DNA from: Nemertoderma westbladi
Lineage: Eukaryota; Xenacoelomorpha; Nemertodermatida; Nemertodermatidae
Assembly: GCA_032718475.1 (NCBI GenBank)
Contig: JAUCBJ010000802.1
Coordinates: 1 to 64,000 of the forward strand
Direction: 5' to 3'
DNA length: 64,000 nucleotides
Each line of letters opens with the position of its first letter. Position 1 is the first letter of the stretch. Positions 40,201 to 49,400 of this stretch are shown here, piece after piece. The notes under the pieces were generated by a model. It ran no database searches. It was not told where the DNA came from and saw only the letters and a list, made by a program, of their open reading frames with translations. Position numbers and translations under genes: made by a program.

Positions 40201-42426
40201 CTTTGCCGATGCATCGACTACCATCCTCAGTTTACCTTTCTTCGGGTCTAAAGCTACGTGGAGTGGCAGGTAGTATGTCCTGTCCGTGTTCGGTTCGTCG
40301 ACCGGTAACTCCGCGGCCCATCCCTTCTCGACGTACTTCTTGATCGTTTTGTGAATGTACTCGTTCTTCTCGGGGCTCCGTTGTAGTGTTTGTTTCAGCT
40401 TGCGGAGTCTCGTGAGTACCATCCCTCTATTATCGGGTAGCGGTATCTTCGGTAGTTTCCATACCATTCCTATTGTATACCGCCCCTCATCACACGTCAT
40501 CAATTCCTCCACACTTTGTAGAGCCTGCTTGTCTTCTACCGAGGTCCCGACCCCGGTTTCTTTCAGTCCCTCGAAGTCTTGTCTGAGCAGTCTTTTAAGC
40601 TGCTCCTCTGCTCCGTTGTCACCCATTTCCTGCATTGTTCCCGCGAACATGCATCCTGATGTCTCCGACATCCTGAATGGTATCTTGCTCTTAATTGGAC
40701 CACTCAGCGTCCACCCGAAAGGCGTTAATATGGCCACCGGGTCGCTCTGCTTGTCTTCGCCGACGACCGTTTGCATTCTCTCGTGGGCCGTTGGGCAGTC
40801 CATGCCTACTATGATGGATACCTTCCTAACGTCCACGTCTGGGATTGAGAAGTCAATGTTGTCCAGGAATTTGTATTGCTCGACCTCGATGTTGGTTGGC
40901 CGCCTGGCATTGATGTTAATTGACTCTATTACTTGGATGGGGTCGATGGTTGCCCCATAATCGCATCCTGGTGCCACTGCTGCAATTGCGCACCGTCCTG
41001 TCCTCATCTCTAGGATCTCGTCTTTGCTAGAGATGGTTGTCACCGCCATCCTGCTTGGCCTCGTTCTCAACCCTATTTCTTCAGCTACCCATTCCTCAAC
41101 TAATGTGAAGGCAGCTCCACTATCAACCAGCATTAGTGTTGTTACTGATCGATTGCCTTCCCCGATCACTCGTACTGGTACTACTCCAAGTAACACCGTG
41201 CCTCTCTTCTTCGCCCCTACTGTGCTCGTTGCCATCGTCTGGCCTCTCCTTTGGCCAAACTTGACCGGCTTCTCTTGGCATTCCCTGGCCTTGTGTCCAC
41301 TCTTCACACATCGTGAGCAGATTTTATTGCTCGACGCGTAATCTATCTGGTCTTGTCTCGGTAGCGCCTGCCAGTACCTGCAATTCATAGTTTTATGAAG
41401 CGCATTTGCGTGTAACTGGCATTTGCTCTTTGGGTCGTAGCCCTCTTTATACAATGCATTGCGTATCGCAGTTATGTTCGTACCAAAGTCCCTACTATTC
41501 TTATTGACTGGGTTTGGCCTACTGGACGTACTGGGGTTATGTTTGTTCATGTTGTTATTGTTCCCCTGTCCGTTCCATGATGTTGTCTTATCTTCGTTTG
41601 CCTGTGGACTTGCAGTCCCCTGCGTCGCTGCGTATGGCAATGATTGTCTGAGCCTCGGCAATGCGTTTGATGTATTGTGCTCTGGTTTGGGCCTGTAGTG
41701 ATCTGTCTTTGGTCCCTTTCCCAGGCTATCTTCACTATAGACTGGGTCCGTTATTAGTTCAGCCTCGTAATTTAAGAAGTTTGACATTTCTTCTAAACCT
41801 GGTTCCGCACCCTTCTTGTCTCGGGTGGAGAAAGCGATCTTCCTCCATTTGTTGCGCAGCCAGCTCGGTAGCGCCTGCGCTATCGTGGTGATGTTATTGG
41901 ACGCGTTGAGCTCGTATGGCGCGTCTAGCGTCTTCAGCACGATCAGCGCCTTCTCGACTTTGTTAGCAAACGTCTTAATGCTAACGGGATTATCCTGTAG
42001 GCCACCCGATGTTATGCCTCTCAGCGTTTGCCTGATGATCTTGGCCGGGTGCCCGTATTCCCTATCCAGTGCCCGCCATGCTGTCGTGAAGCCGCCCTCT
42101 ATTCCCTGATATTGCCTCACGATGTCGTATGCTGGGCCTCCCGTGTATACTTGTAGATACTTTAGGCACTCCGCCTGCGTCAAGTTTTTTGTTAGTATTT
42201 CGTTACTATACATTCGCCGAAACTGTAAGTATTCTTCCGGCCTGCTCCCATCGAATTTGAACGGTTCCACGGGTGGTAATTCGATCGTCGTTTTTAACGC
42301 ATCGATCAACGTGGCCATCCCCATTGCCTGCGCTTCTAATGGATTCGACGGGTGCTGTATAGTTTCCCCTGTCTGGTGCGGTTCGTCCGTCCTATTTCTT
42401 GATCTTCTCTGACTCGGATATGTCAT
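37219..42426 (-). CDS. BEL-2 gag-pol polyprotein
   Basis: 1735 aa from the ATG at 42426 (MTYPSQ). Order: DUF1759-type gag (FKFDGSRPEEYLQFRRMY, about aa 50-200); zinc clusters CQLHANALHKTMNC and CSRCVKSGHKAREC (about 335-390); aspartic protease LVDSGAAFTL (about 435); RT with RMVVDASAK, CDIEGMF and catalytic FYVDDG (about 858); RNase H (MFSDAS, LELTAAR, ENPADLLSRG, about 1040-1170); integrase with SILHGGTNRT and CQTC zinc region, then DDE residues in GVDMFG, YSDNGT and GCVERLVG (about 1436, 1498, 1550); and a C-terminal DUF5641-type domain. All catalytic boxes are intact. The frame is open upstream of the ATG back to the G-run at 42557-42548, so translation may begin further 5'. Confidence 0.97.
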   Translation of the reverse strand: MTYPSQRRSRNRTDEPHQTGETIQHPSNPLEAQAMGMATLIDALKTTIELPPVEPFKFDGSRPEEYLQFRRMYSNEILTKNLTQAECLKYLQVYTGGPAYDIVRQYQGIEGGFTTAWRALDREYGHPAKIIRQTLRGITSGGLQDNPVSIKTFANKVEKALIVLKTLDAPYELNASNNITTIAQALPSWLRNKWRKIAFSTRDKKGAEPGLEEMSNFLNYEAELITDPVYSEDSLGKGPKTDHYRPKPEHNTSNALPRLRQSLPYAATQGTASPQANEDKTTSWNGQGNNNNMNKHNPSTSSRPNPVNKNSRDFGTNITAIRNALYKEGYDPKSKCQLHANALHKTMNCRYWQALPRQDQIDYASSNKICSRCVKSGHKARECQEKPVKFGQRRGQTMATSTVGAKKRGTVLLGVVPVRVIGEGNRSVTTLMLVDSGAAFTLVEEWVAEEIGLRTRPSRMAVTTISSKDEILEMRTGRCAIAAVAPGCDYGATIDPIQVIESININARRPTNIEVEQYKFLDNIDFSIPDVDVRKVSIIVGMDCPTAHERMQTVVGEDKQSDPVAILTPFGWTLSGPIKSKIPFRMSETSGCMFAGTMQEMGDNGAEEQLKRLLRQDFEGLKETGVGTSVEDKQALQSVEELMTCDEGRYTIGMVWKLPKIPLPDNRGMVLTRLRKLKQTLQRSPEKNEYIHKTIKKYVEKGWAAELPVDEPNTDRTYYLPLHVALDPKKGKLRMVVDASAKTDGKCLNDYLLEGPNIYNSCIEVLLRFRNGKHAFTCDIEGMFNQVRVTEEDSDSQRFLWYNGEEEPPVIPAYKMVVQNMGAKSSSFTTTMAVRDTVKGKEDRYSSRAVDMIRRGFYVDDGMESGNTVEEILETGREVRDILKGSGFNLTKFQSSSEEFIKEIEDKKPESTMDNPTTVKGQDMAIKRTESQQKALGIVWDRKTDELKYQLSQEGADTHTKRGYVSYIARIYDPLGLASPLLVTGKQILKRVYKLKDEWDVEVPEDIKKQWSKWTGDLERMGTYNMPRVYFPDGNMTDLDLHMFSDASLEAYGAALYLVQREGPHKPRLAFSKAKSTPPDSASVPKLELTAARLGVRATAYLVDTIPNIVETHYWTDSMVVLGWLHNEKTGYPIFVANRVDEIRASTELERWHYCPTDENPADLLSRGVERHTFLKKKVLWQHGPQFLSDGEAWPPMKKVDPGSEPVSEGEGDSEGEEIYSQMVREIRDMQPGRELCDNPTDKLLSYSSSWYKTKKLVAYWRAFGNFLAGVGKDKKTRTTIDLEGAAKAVIRYEQRKNYGDEVERVGNQQHLRRDSELITLSPQLNEDGILVMNSRVGYNNSIVVPPKPIIIPTGSPIVHQIIWDSHKSILHGGTNRTLTEIRRTYWVKQLRKKVKAVVGQCQTCRRAKKERAVQEMAPLPASRVRQHDPPFTHCGVDMFGPIKIKVMRHTEKRYGIIFVCNNTRAVGIELAQDATASAFINALERFRDRKGGTIAVIYSDNGTNFVGAESEMAEALDILEGEEVRAAMRRRQVKWERRTPCAPHTLGCVERLVGSSKRLMTKLMNTHMVTEDVLRTVLAKCEGIINSRPLYPENDDPESLDVLTPSHFLMERPATIDMRGVDPDDIHSRQSWKVAKAISAEYWRRWVEEYLPTLHKRSKWRKPNRELREGDLVIVTDDTIINNQWRLARVVGTYSDEDGRVRSVEVRIGGKIGAKDRKTYRRAVGKCCLLEGAP

Positions 42427-42538
42427 CGGGGGCAGCGGCCCCCTCCATATGTCTGTATCACACGACCTGTTTTCATCTAGGGGTCTCGTTGTTCTTGTTC
42501 CTGTCGGGGTATATTGTTGATATTGTGATGGGGGAATG

Positions 42539-43552
42539 TCACCCTGTCCCCCCCCCCACCGGTATGTCTGGTACTGGGGTTGATGTTAATATGTTGGGGC
42601 CCATACACCTATCCGCAATAATTCCCCCCTCCCCTGGGTATATGTTATGTCCCTGCATGCTGTAGTCATACTGCTGTGCTGGTACCGGTATAGGCCTATC
42701 AGCTTCTGGCCTACTCGCCGGTATGTATTCCGCGACTTCCGGGTTTAATCCCGTTGTCCGCGCTATCCTATCGCCTACATTGCCTCTCTCAGTATGGCCT
42801 ACGGTATGTGCAGTAAGACCTACAGTATGCCCTACAGTCTGCATGTGTTGCTCGGGATCGAAGTTTATTCTTCTCGAATAATCCTCCCCGCGGCTACCGT
42901 ATTCTCGATCGGTAGGTATATTCCATCGGAAAGTTTCTCTTCGACCCCCCTCTCCACTGTTTTCATCTTCGTACCGGTACATCGCATACCCCTCTCTCGG
43001 CGTGTAATGCGTCTCACCGGATCGCATCCCTCCGGGGCGACGGCAATCTCCCGGAGTCCGACCCCACTGACTCTCCGTTCTCATCTCGACTACCGACGGC
43101 TCGCTGTCCGTCCTCGCTCTTCTATCGTTTGCGGCGATACTTCTACTACTGTCTTCCTCTCTTCTCCTATCAGTGGAATATTCCCGCTCACGAGATCTCT
43201 CGTCGACCTCCCGGTTAAACCCCACTGTTCTTCTTTCCTCCTCTGATCGGGCTCGACGCTCCGTCTGCCCTCCCGCGACGTCAACCTGTCTTTCTCTGCT
43301 CGATCGCACGTCGCTGGGGATACTCGCAATCCCCCTATTACTTTCCGTCGCCGGTTGTTGCGGTTTACCTTGTTCGGCCCTCGCATTGTCCGCTGACGGC
43401 TGTGGGACACTCTCTGCCCCCCCCCCCCTCTCGCCGCTAACTCTCTGTTGTGGGGCCCTTGTAGCCCCCCCCCCCCCACCCGCTACACTCCACTTCGCTA
43501 CCTCTCGCCCCGCTACTATATATCTCTCTAGTCGACACATCAACCCTACCAC
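42539..43552 (-). CDS. BEL-2 ORF2, Arg/Glu-rich linker protein
   Basis: 337 aa, low-complexity and highly charged (many RSRER, RRARSEEER segments), with a TVGHTVGLTAHTVGHTERGN repeat (about aa 235-255) and a Gly-rich end. No known domain. The frame is +1 relative to ORF1 upstream, and pol is +1 relative to it. The changes fall at G13 (43477-43465) and G10 (42557-42548). Probably the middle of one long gag region rather than a separate gene. The nominal ATG lies inside ORF1. Confidence 0.7.
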   Translation of the reverse strand: MVGLMCRLERYIVAGREVAKWSVAGGGGGATRAPQQRVSGERGGGAESVPQPSADNARAEQGKPQQPATESNRGIASIPSDVRSSRERQVDVAGGQTERRARSEEERRTVGFNREVDERSREREYSTDRRREEDSSRSIAANDRRARTDSEPSVVEMRTESQWGRTPGDCRRPGGMRSGETHYTPREGYAMYRYEDENSGEGGRRETFRWNIPTDREYGSRGEDYSRRINFDPEQHMQTVGHTVGLTAHTVGHTERGNVGDRIARTTGLNPEVAEYIPASRPEADRPIPVPAQQYDYSMQGHNIYPGEGGIIADRCMGPNILTSTPVPDIPVGGGTG

Positions 43553-45821
43553 AGTCGGGTCTGTTCACCCCCGCCTCTCCCTCTGCTATTGCGTGGCCTT
43601 CCAGGCCCTCTACTCCCTGCCTACCAACTACGCGGCCTACCAGGCCCTCTGCTCCCTGTCTACTAACTACGTGGCCTACCAGGCCCTCTGCTCCCTGTCT
43701 ACTAACTACGTGGCCTACCAGGCCCTCTGCTCCCTGGTTACGTAGGCCCGACGTGTTTACATTAATAGCACCCATATTGGAAACGGAATTAATTTGCTCA
43801 TTTGAAACAAAATCATTTGTATTATTCTGCGCGACTACGTTATCTGAATTATTTTGTAAATTCGGGCTAAGATCATTATTTGAATTATTCGAATTATTCT
43901 GTGTAATTGCGTTATTTAAGTTATTTTGTAGGTCCGAATTCGAGTTATTATTTTGATTATTTGAATTATTTTGCGTAACTACATCAATATTAGGATTATT
44001 TTCTACATTAACACTGGGATTGTTCTGATTTAAATTTAAATTACTACCACCAGGCAAAGTATTTCCTGTAATAAAGGTTTGATTAGCGTTATCCCATACG
44101 GTACTATTAATATCAACAACGTCTACTGTACCATTATTATTACCCCCCCCGCCCGTACGGTCGCACCAGTTTTGGGTCTGTCGTGCGGTCCCTGTCAGTG
44201 GAGTATTAATAAATATATCTACGGCCCTCGGCTCCTCAAAAATACTCGAGCCGGCCCCGGTTTCAGACGGCGGTCCCACTCGCACGTATTCCAACTCGTG
44301 CTCCCCTCTAATTATATTTCCCGCAAACTCACTCTTCCGTTTCTCTAATTCCTTGCGCTCTTTTTCACTCTCTGCCACTTTCCCCTCACGCTCCTGGGTG
44401 TCCTTGATGGCCGAGTCTGCGGCACTCTTAATGCTCTCCCTTCGTCTCGCCCCACGCTCTTTGCGTTCCTTTTCCTTTCTCGTCTCATATTCCTTGCGTT
44501 CCTTTTCCCTTTTTGCCTCACGTTCCTTGCGTTCCTCTTCCCCTTTTGCCTCACGTTCCTTGCGTTCCTCTTCCCCTTTTGCCTCACGTTCCTTGCGTTC
44601 CTCTTCCCCTTTTGCCTCACGTTCCTTGCGTCCCTCGTCCTCCCTTGCCTCACGTTCCTTGCGTTCCTCGTCCTCCCTTGCCTCACGCTCTCTGCGTTCC
44701 CTTTCCTCTCTCGCTTCACGCTCCCTACACTCCCTTTCCTCTATCTCATCATACTCCCTTAGGCTTTTCAAAGCCCTTTCGGCCCTTTCTCCGGTTTCTC
44801 TAAGCAATACCGTTTCCCTCTCTAACCGCACTCTTCCCTCCTCTAGCCGTTCCTTCATTTCTCTCTGACCTTGCTCTGCCATGCTGAGACGGTATGCGGC
44901 TCCTATTTTTCTCACCGCTCTTTCTTTCGCGGAGGATGTAGCAGACTTATCGGTTACGACGGACTTCCCCCGCCTTCCCGACCTACTAACTTTCTCCCAC
45001 TTCCCGGAGCTTTCTCCGACCGACGAGGCCGAATCCTCGGTGTTAACCTCGGATTCGCCCCCTTCGAGTCCCCTCCAACCCACCGGTTTTACTCCCCGGG
45101 CATCGATTAAGTATGGCCCTATGTACACTGACGCTATGCTAGGTCCCATACTCCCACACTCCCATAGTTCAAACAGTTCGCCTGCAATTCCCTTTGCTAT
45201 CTCCCCGGCTAGTTCTCTCTGCCCAAAGCGTATCAGGTAATTTAAGTGTCTATCCGACTCACCTAGTCGCTTTCTCAGTCTCACCTCGTCTACCTTCGCC
45301 CCTTCCTTCTTGGCGTCGTTTATCAGCTTCCGGGTCGCGTTGTAGGCCCGTCGAAGTCGGTCAGAAACCCCGACGTCCTCGTCGCCGACCTCTCCTCCGT
45401 CCCTCCGGGTTCGACGTCGTACCGGCGGCTCCACCGTCGCCGTTCCGGTGGGCCGTCCGTCGCCCTCGGCCTGTAGCTGGCCGGCGACATCGGTACCGAT
45501 CTTTCCTCCGTCTCTTCGCGTCCGGCGTCGCACCGTCGGCCCCACCGGTTCGGTGGGCCGCTCGTCGCCCTCGGCCGGTAGCTGGCCGGCGACATCGGTG
45601 CGCCGTCCTCCGTCCCGTGTCGACTCATCTCCTTCTCCCTCCGTCTCGCTCTCTCTCTCTCTTGGCTCGACTTCGGGTTCCAGGCCCTCCTCGTCCTGTG
45701 CTTCCGGTTCGCCCGTTATCGATGGCTCCGGCGTCGTGGGCCTGTATCGTTTGGTCGCGGCCTCGCGGATCGTTAGGTCTTCGTCCGGGGTCCGCGTCGG
45801 TGTCTCGCCCGATTCACTCAT
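43437..45821 (-). CDS. BEL-2 ORF1, coiled-coil and Asn-rich gag-like protein
   Basis: 794 aa from the ATG at 45821, 116 nt after the 5' LTR. An acidic/Arg N-terminus contains a duplicated TDVAGQL...RPT...RRRTRRDGG block (about aa 75-140). A globular segment follows (DRLRRAYNATRKLI to FELWECG, about 145-225). A long charged coiled coil comes next, with EEERKEREAKG-type 11-residue repeats (about 320-490). Then an Asn/Gln-rich tract (about 575-680), resembling prion-like domains, and three and a half copies of QGAEGLVGHVVSR near the C-terminus (45-bp DNA repeats at 43600-43740). Probably a structural, particle-forming protein. No homologous domain named. Confidence 0.85.
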   Translation of the reverse strand: MSESGETPTRTPDEDLTIREAATKRYRPTTPEPSITGEPEAQDEEGLEPEVEPRERESETEGEGDESTRDGGRRTDVAGQLPAEGDERPTEPVGPTVRRRTRRDGGKIGTDVAGQLQAEGDGRPTGTATVEPPVRRRTRRDGGEVGDEDVGVSDRLRRAYNATRKLINDAKKEGAKVDEVRLRKRLGESDRHLNYLIRFGQRELAGEIAKGIAGELFELWECGSMGPSIASVYIGPYLIDARGVKPVGWRGLEGGESEVNTEDSASSVGESSGKWEKVSRSGRRGKSVVTDKSATSSAKERAVRKIGAAYRLSMAEQGQREMKERLEEGRVRLERETVLLRETGERAERALKSLREYDEIEERECREREAREERERREREAREDEERKEREAREDEGRKEREAKGEEERKEREAKGEEERKEREAKGEEERKEREAKREKERKEYETRKEKERKERGARRRESIKSAADSAIKDTQEREGKVAESEKERKELEKRKSEFAGNIIRGEHELEYVRVGPPSETGAGSSIFEEPRAVDIFINTPLTGTARQTQNWCDRTGGGGNNNGTVDVVDINSTVWDNANQTFITGNTLPGGSNLNLNQNNPSVNVENNPNIDVVTQNNSNNQNNNSNSDLQNNLNNAITQNNSNNSNNDLSPNLQNNSDNVVAQNNTNDFVSNEQINSVSNMGAINVNTSGLRNQGAEGLVGHVVSRQGAEGLVGHVVSRQGAEGLVGRVVGRQGVEGLEGHAIAEGEAGVNRPDCGRVDVSTREIYSSGARGSEVECSGWGGGGYKGPTTES

Positions 45822-45936
45822 CTCGTTTGTGGCTGATGATTCGGCTAGCTAGGTTGCAGTTCTTAGAGTTTAACTAGGGCGGCAGCTCGGTTTTAGTTAC
45901 TGAGTTTAGCTGGGGAAGCAACACCGATTTAGTTAC
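45822..45936 (-). other. BEL-2 5' leader
   Basis: 115-bp leader between LTR and ORF1. TTTAGTTAC occurs twice, including directly beside the LTR. A standard TGG primer-binding site is not visible. Confidence 0.6.
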
Positions 45937-46474
45937 TGTGACGGGATCCAGGAGGGATCCCGATTTATCCGTTGTGGTATTTAGTCCACGCGTCCCCGCC
46001 GTGTATGAGAGTGAAATAAAGATAACTGAGTTCTGAAGTTCGGTGTATAATAATAGGTTATAGGATATAGATATATTGTGAATTATACGGTAGGCGGGAT
46101 ACGGTAACTAAAGTCCCGTGATCCCCTAACTAAACTAATTGGCTGTACCCTACGCTAGCACTGCTGCACTGAGATAACTGAATCACTGATTAATAGGTTA
46201 TTGGTTATATTGCACGGTGGCCTTACTGCTACTCAATCGATGCCATTCCCCCCTCTGATTGGTTAATACCCTTGTTGGCGCCCCGTGGAGTATTCCCGTT
46301 CACTCCACCTGTTCTCCTTGGGTTAGGGGTTTGGCCCCTGACCCTCTATTGTGTGCTTCCTTCCCACTCTCATTGGGATGGCACGAGTTGGTTAATTGCC
46401 CAATCTCGTGGCTCCCAATATTGCTTATCGGCTAATAACTTTATGGGGTGTTGGCGGGATTGAATAAGCTAACA
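45937..46474 (-). repeat. BEL-2 5' LTR
   Basis: 538-bp LTR matching 34781-35318. Followed by GATCT, the second target duplication copy, and then the satellite resumes. Confidence 0.97.
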
Positions 46475-49400
46475 GATCTTCCACAGATATACTTCCACTC
46501 TGTTTCCTAAAGGAATGCCTGTTCACCACCATGGGTGATCTTCCACAGTAAACCCTTCCACTATTTTTCCCAAAGGAATGGCTATTCACCACCATGGGTG
46601 ATCTTACACAGTAAACCCTTCCACTCTGTTTCCTAAAGGAATGCCTGTTCACCACCATGGGTGATCTTCCACAGTAAACCCTTCCACTCCGTTTCCTAAA
46701 GGAATGCCTGTTCACCCACCACCATGGGTGATCTTCCACAGTAAATCCTTCCACTCTGTTTCCTAAAGGAATGCCTGTTCACCACCATGGGTGATCTTCC
46801 ACAGTAAACCCTACTACTCTGTTTCCTAAAGGAATGCCTGTTCACTACCATGGTTGATCTTCCAAAGATATACTTCCACTCTGTTTCCTAACGGAATGCC
46901 TGTTCACTACCATGGTTGATCTTCCACAGATATACTTCCACACTGTTTCCTAAAGGAATGCCTGTTCACCACCATGGGTGATTGATCTTCCACAGATACA
47001 CTTCCACTCTGTTTCCTAAAGGAATGCCTGTTCACCACCATGGGTGATCTTCCACAGTAAATCCTACCACTCTGTTTCCTAACGGAATGCCTGTTCACTA
47101 CCATGGTTGATCTTCCACAGATATACTTCCACACTGTTTCCTAAAGGAATGCCTGTTCACCACCATGGGTGATTGATCTTCCACAGATACACTTCCACTC
47201 TGTTTCCTAAAGGAATGCCTGTTCACCACCATGGGTGATCTTCCACAGTAAATCCTACCACTATGTTTCCTAACGGAATGCCTGTTCACTACCATGGTTG
47301 ATCTTCCACAGATATACTTCCACACTGTTTCCTAAAGGAATGCCTGTTCACCACCATGGGTGATTGATCTTCCACAGATACACTTCCACTCTGTTTCCTA
47401 AAGGAATGCCTGTTCACCACCATGGGTGATCTTCCACAGTAAACCCTACTACTCTGTTTCCTAAAGGAATGCCTGTTCACTACCATGGTTGATCTTCCAC
47501 AGATATACTTCCACTCTGTTTCCTAACGGAATGCCTGTTCACTACCATGGTTGATCTTCCACAGATATACTTCCACACTGTTTCCTAAAGGAATGCCTGT
47601 TCACCACCATGGGTGATTGATCTTCCACAGATACACTTCCACTCTGTTTCCTAAAGGAATGCCTGTTCACCACCATGGGTGATCTTCCACAGTAAATCCT
47701 ACCACTCTGTTTCCTAACGGAATGCCTGTTCACTACCATGGTTGATCTTCCACAGATATACTTCCACACTGTTTCCTAAAGGAATGCCTGTTCACCACCA
47801 TGGGTGATTGATCTTCCACAGATACACTTCCACTCTGTTTCCTAAAGGAATGCCTGTTCACCACCATGGGTGATCTTCCACAGTAAACCCTACTACTCTG
47901 TTTCCTAAAGGAATGCCTGTTCACTACCATGGTTGATCTTCCACAGATATACTTCCACTCTGCTTCCTAAAGGAATGCCTGTTAAACACCATGGGTGATC
48001 TTCCACAGATATACTTCCACTCTGTTTCCTAAAGGAATGCCTCTTCACCACCATGGGTGATCTTCCACAGTAAACCCTTCCACTATTTTTCCCAAAGGAA
48101 TGGCTATTCACCACCATGGGTGATCTTACACAGTAAACCCTTCCACTCTGTTTCCTAAAGGAATGCCTGTTCACCACCATGGGTGATCTTCCACAGTAAA
48201 CCCTTCCACTCCGTTTCCTAAAGGAATGCCTGTTCACCACCATGGGTGATCTTCCACAGTAAATCCTTCCACTCTGTTTCCTAAAGGAATGCCTGTTCAC
48301 CACCATGGGTGATCTTCCACAGATATACTTCCACTCTGTTTCCTAAAGGAATGCCTGTTCACCACCATGGGTGATCTTCCACAGTAAACCCTTCCACTCT
48401 GTTTCCTAAAGGAATGCCTGTTCACCACCATGGGTGATCTTCCACAGTAAACACTTCCACTCCGTTTTCTAAAGGAATGCCTGTTCACCACCATGGGTGA
48501 TCTTCCACAGTAAACCCTTCCACTCTGTTTCCTAAAGGAATGCCTGTTCACCACCATGGGTGATCTTCCACAGTAAATCCTACCACTCTGTTTCCTAACG
48601 GAATGCCTGTTCACTACCATGGTTGATCTTCCACAGATATACTTCCACACTGTTTCCTAAAGGAATGCCTGTTCACCACCATGGGTGATTGATCTTCCAC
48701 AGATACACTTCCACTCTGTTTCCTAAAGGAATGCCTGTTCACCACCATGGGTGATCTTCCACAGTAAATCCTACCACTATGTTTCCTAACGGAATGCCTG
48801 TTCACTACCATGGTTGATCTTCCACAGATATACTTCCACACTGTTTCCTAAAGGAATGCCTGTTCACCACCATGGGTGATTGATCTTCCACAGATACACT
48901 TCCACTCTGTTTCCTAAAGGAATGCCTGTTCACCACCATGGGTGATCTTCCACAGTAAACCCTACTACTCTGTTTCCTAAAGGAATGCCTGTTCACTACC
49001 ATGGTTGATCTTCCACAGATATACTTCCACTCTGTTTCCTAACGGAATGCCTGTTCACTACCATGGTTGATCTTCCACAGATATACTTCCACACTGTTTC
49101 CTAAAGGAATGCCTGTTCACCACCATGGGTGATTGATCTTCCACAGATACACTTCCACTCTGTTTCCTAAAGGAATGCCTGTTCACCACCATGGGTGATC
49201 TTCCACAGTAAATCCTACCACTCTGTTTCCTAACGGAATGCCTGTTCACTACCATGGTTGATCTTCCACAGATATACTTCCACACTGTTTCCTAAAGGAA
49301 TGCCTGTTCACCACCATGGGTGATTGATCTTCCACAGATACACTTCCACTCTGTTTCCTAAAGGAATGCCTGTTCACCACCATGGGTGATCTTCCACAGT

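Larger units (their letters stand above)
34781..46474 (-). mobile_element. BEL-2: complete 11.7-kb BEL/Pao retrotransposon inserted in the satellite
   Basis: 538-bp LTRs at 34781-35318 and 45937-46474 look identical by eye, start TG and end CA. The target duplication is GATCT (34776-34780 and 46475-46479), a pentamer from the satellite unit itself (tGATCTtcc). A poly-purine tract GGGGGGGAG directly precedes the 3' LTR (35319-35327 on the minus strand). Three minus-strand ORFs lie between 45821 and 37219, then 1.9 kb of noncoding repeats. A TGG-type primer site is not evident next to the 5' LTR (the leader begins GTAACTAAATC). Confidence 0.97.

Noticed and set aside
37346-45877. Many plus-strand ORFs of up to 239 aa opposite BEL-2
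   Set aside because: Antisense shadows of the minus-strand retrotransposon ORFs, with no domain of their own.
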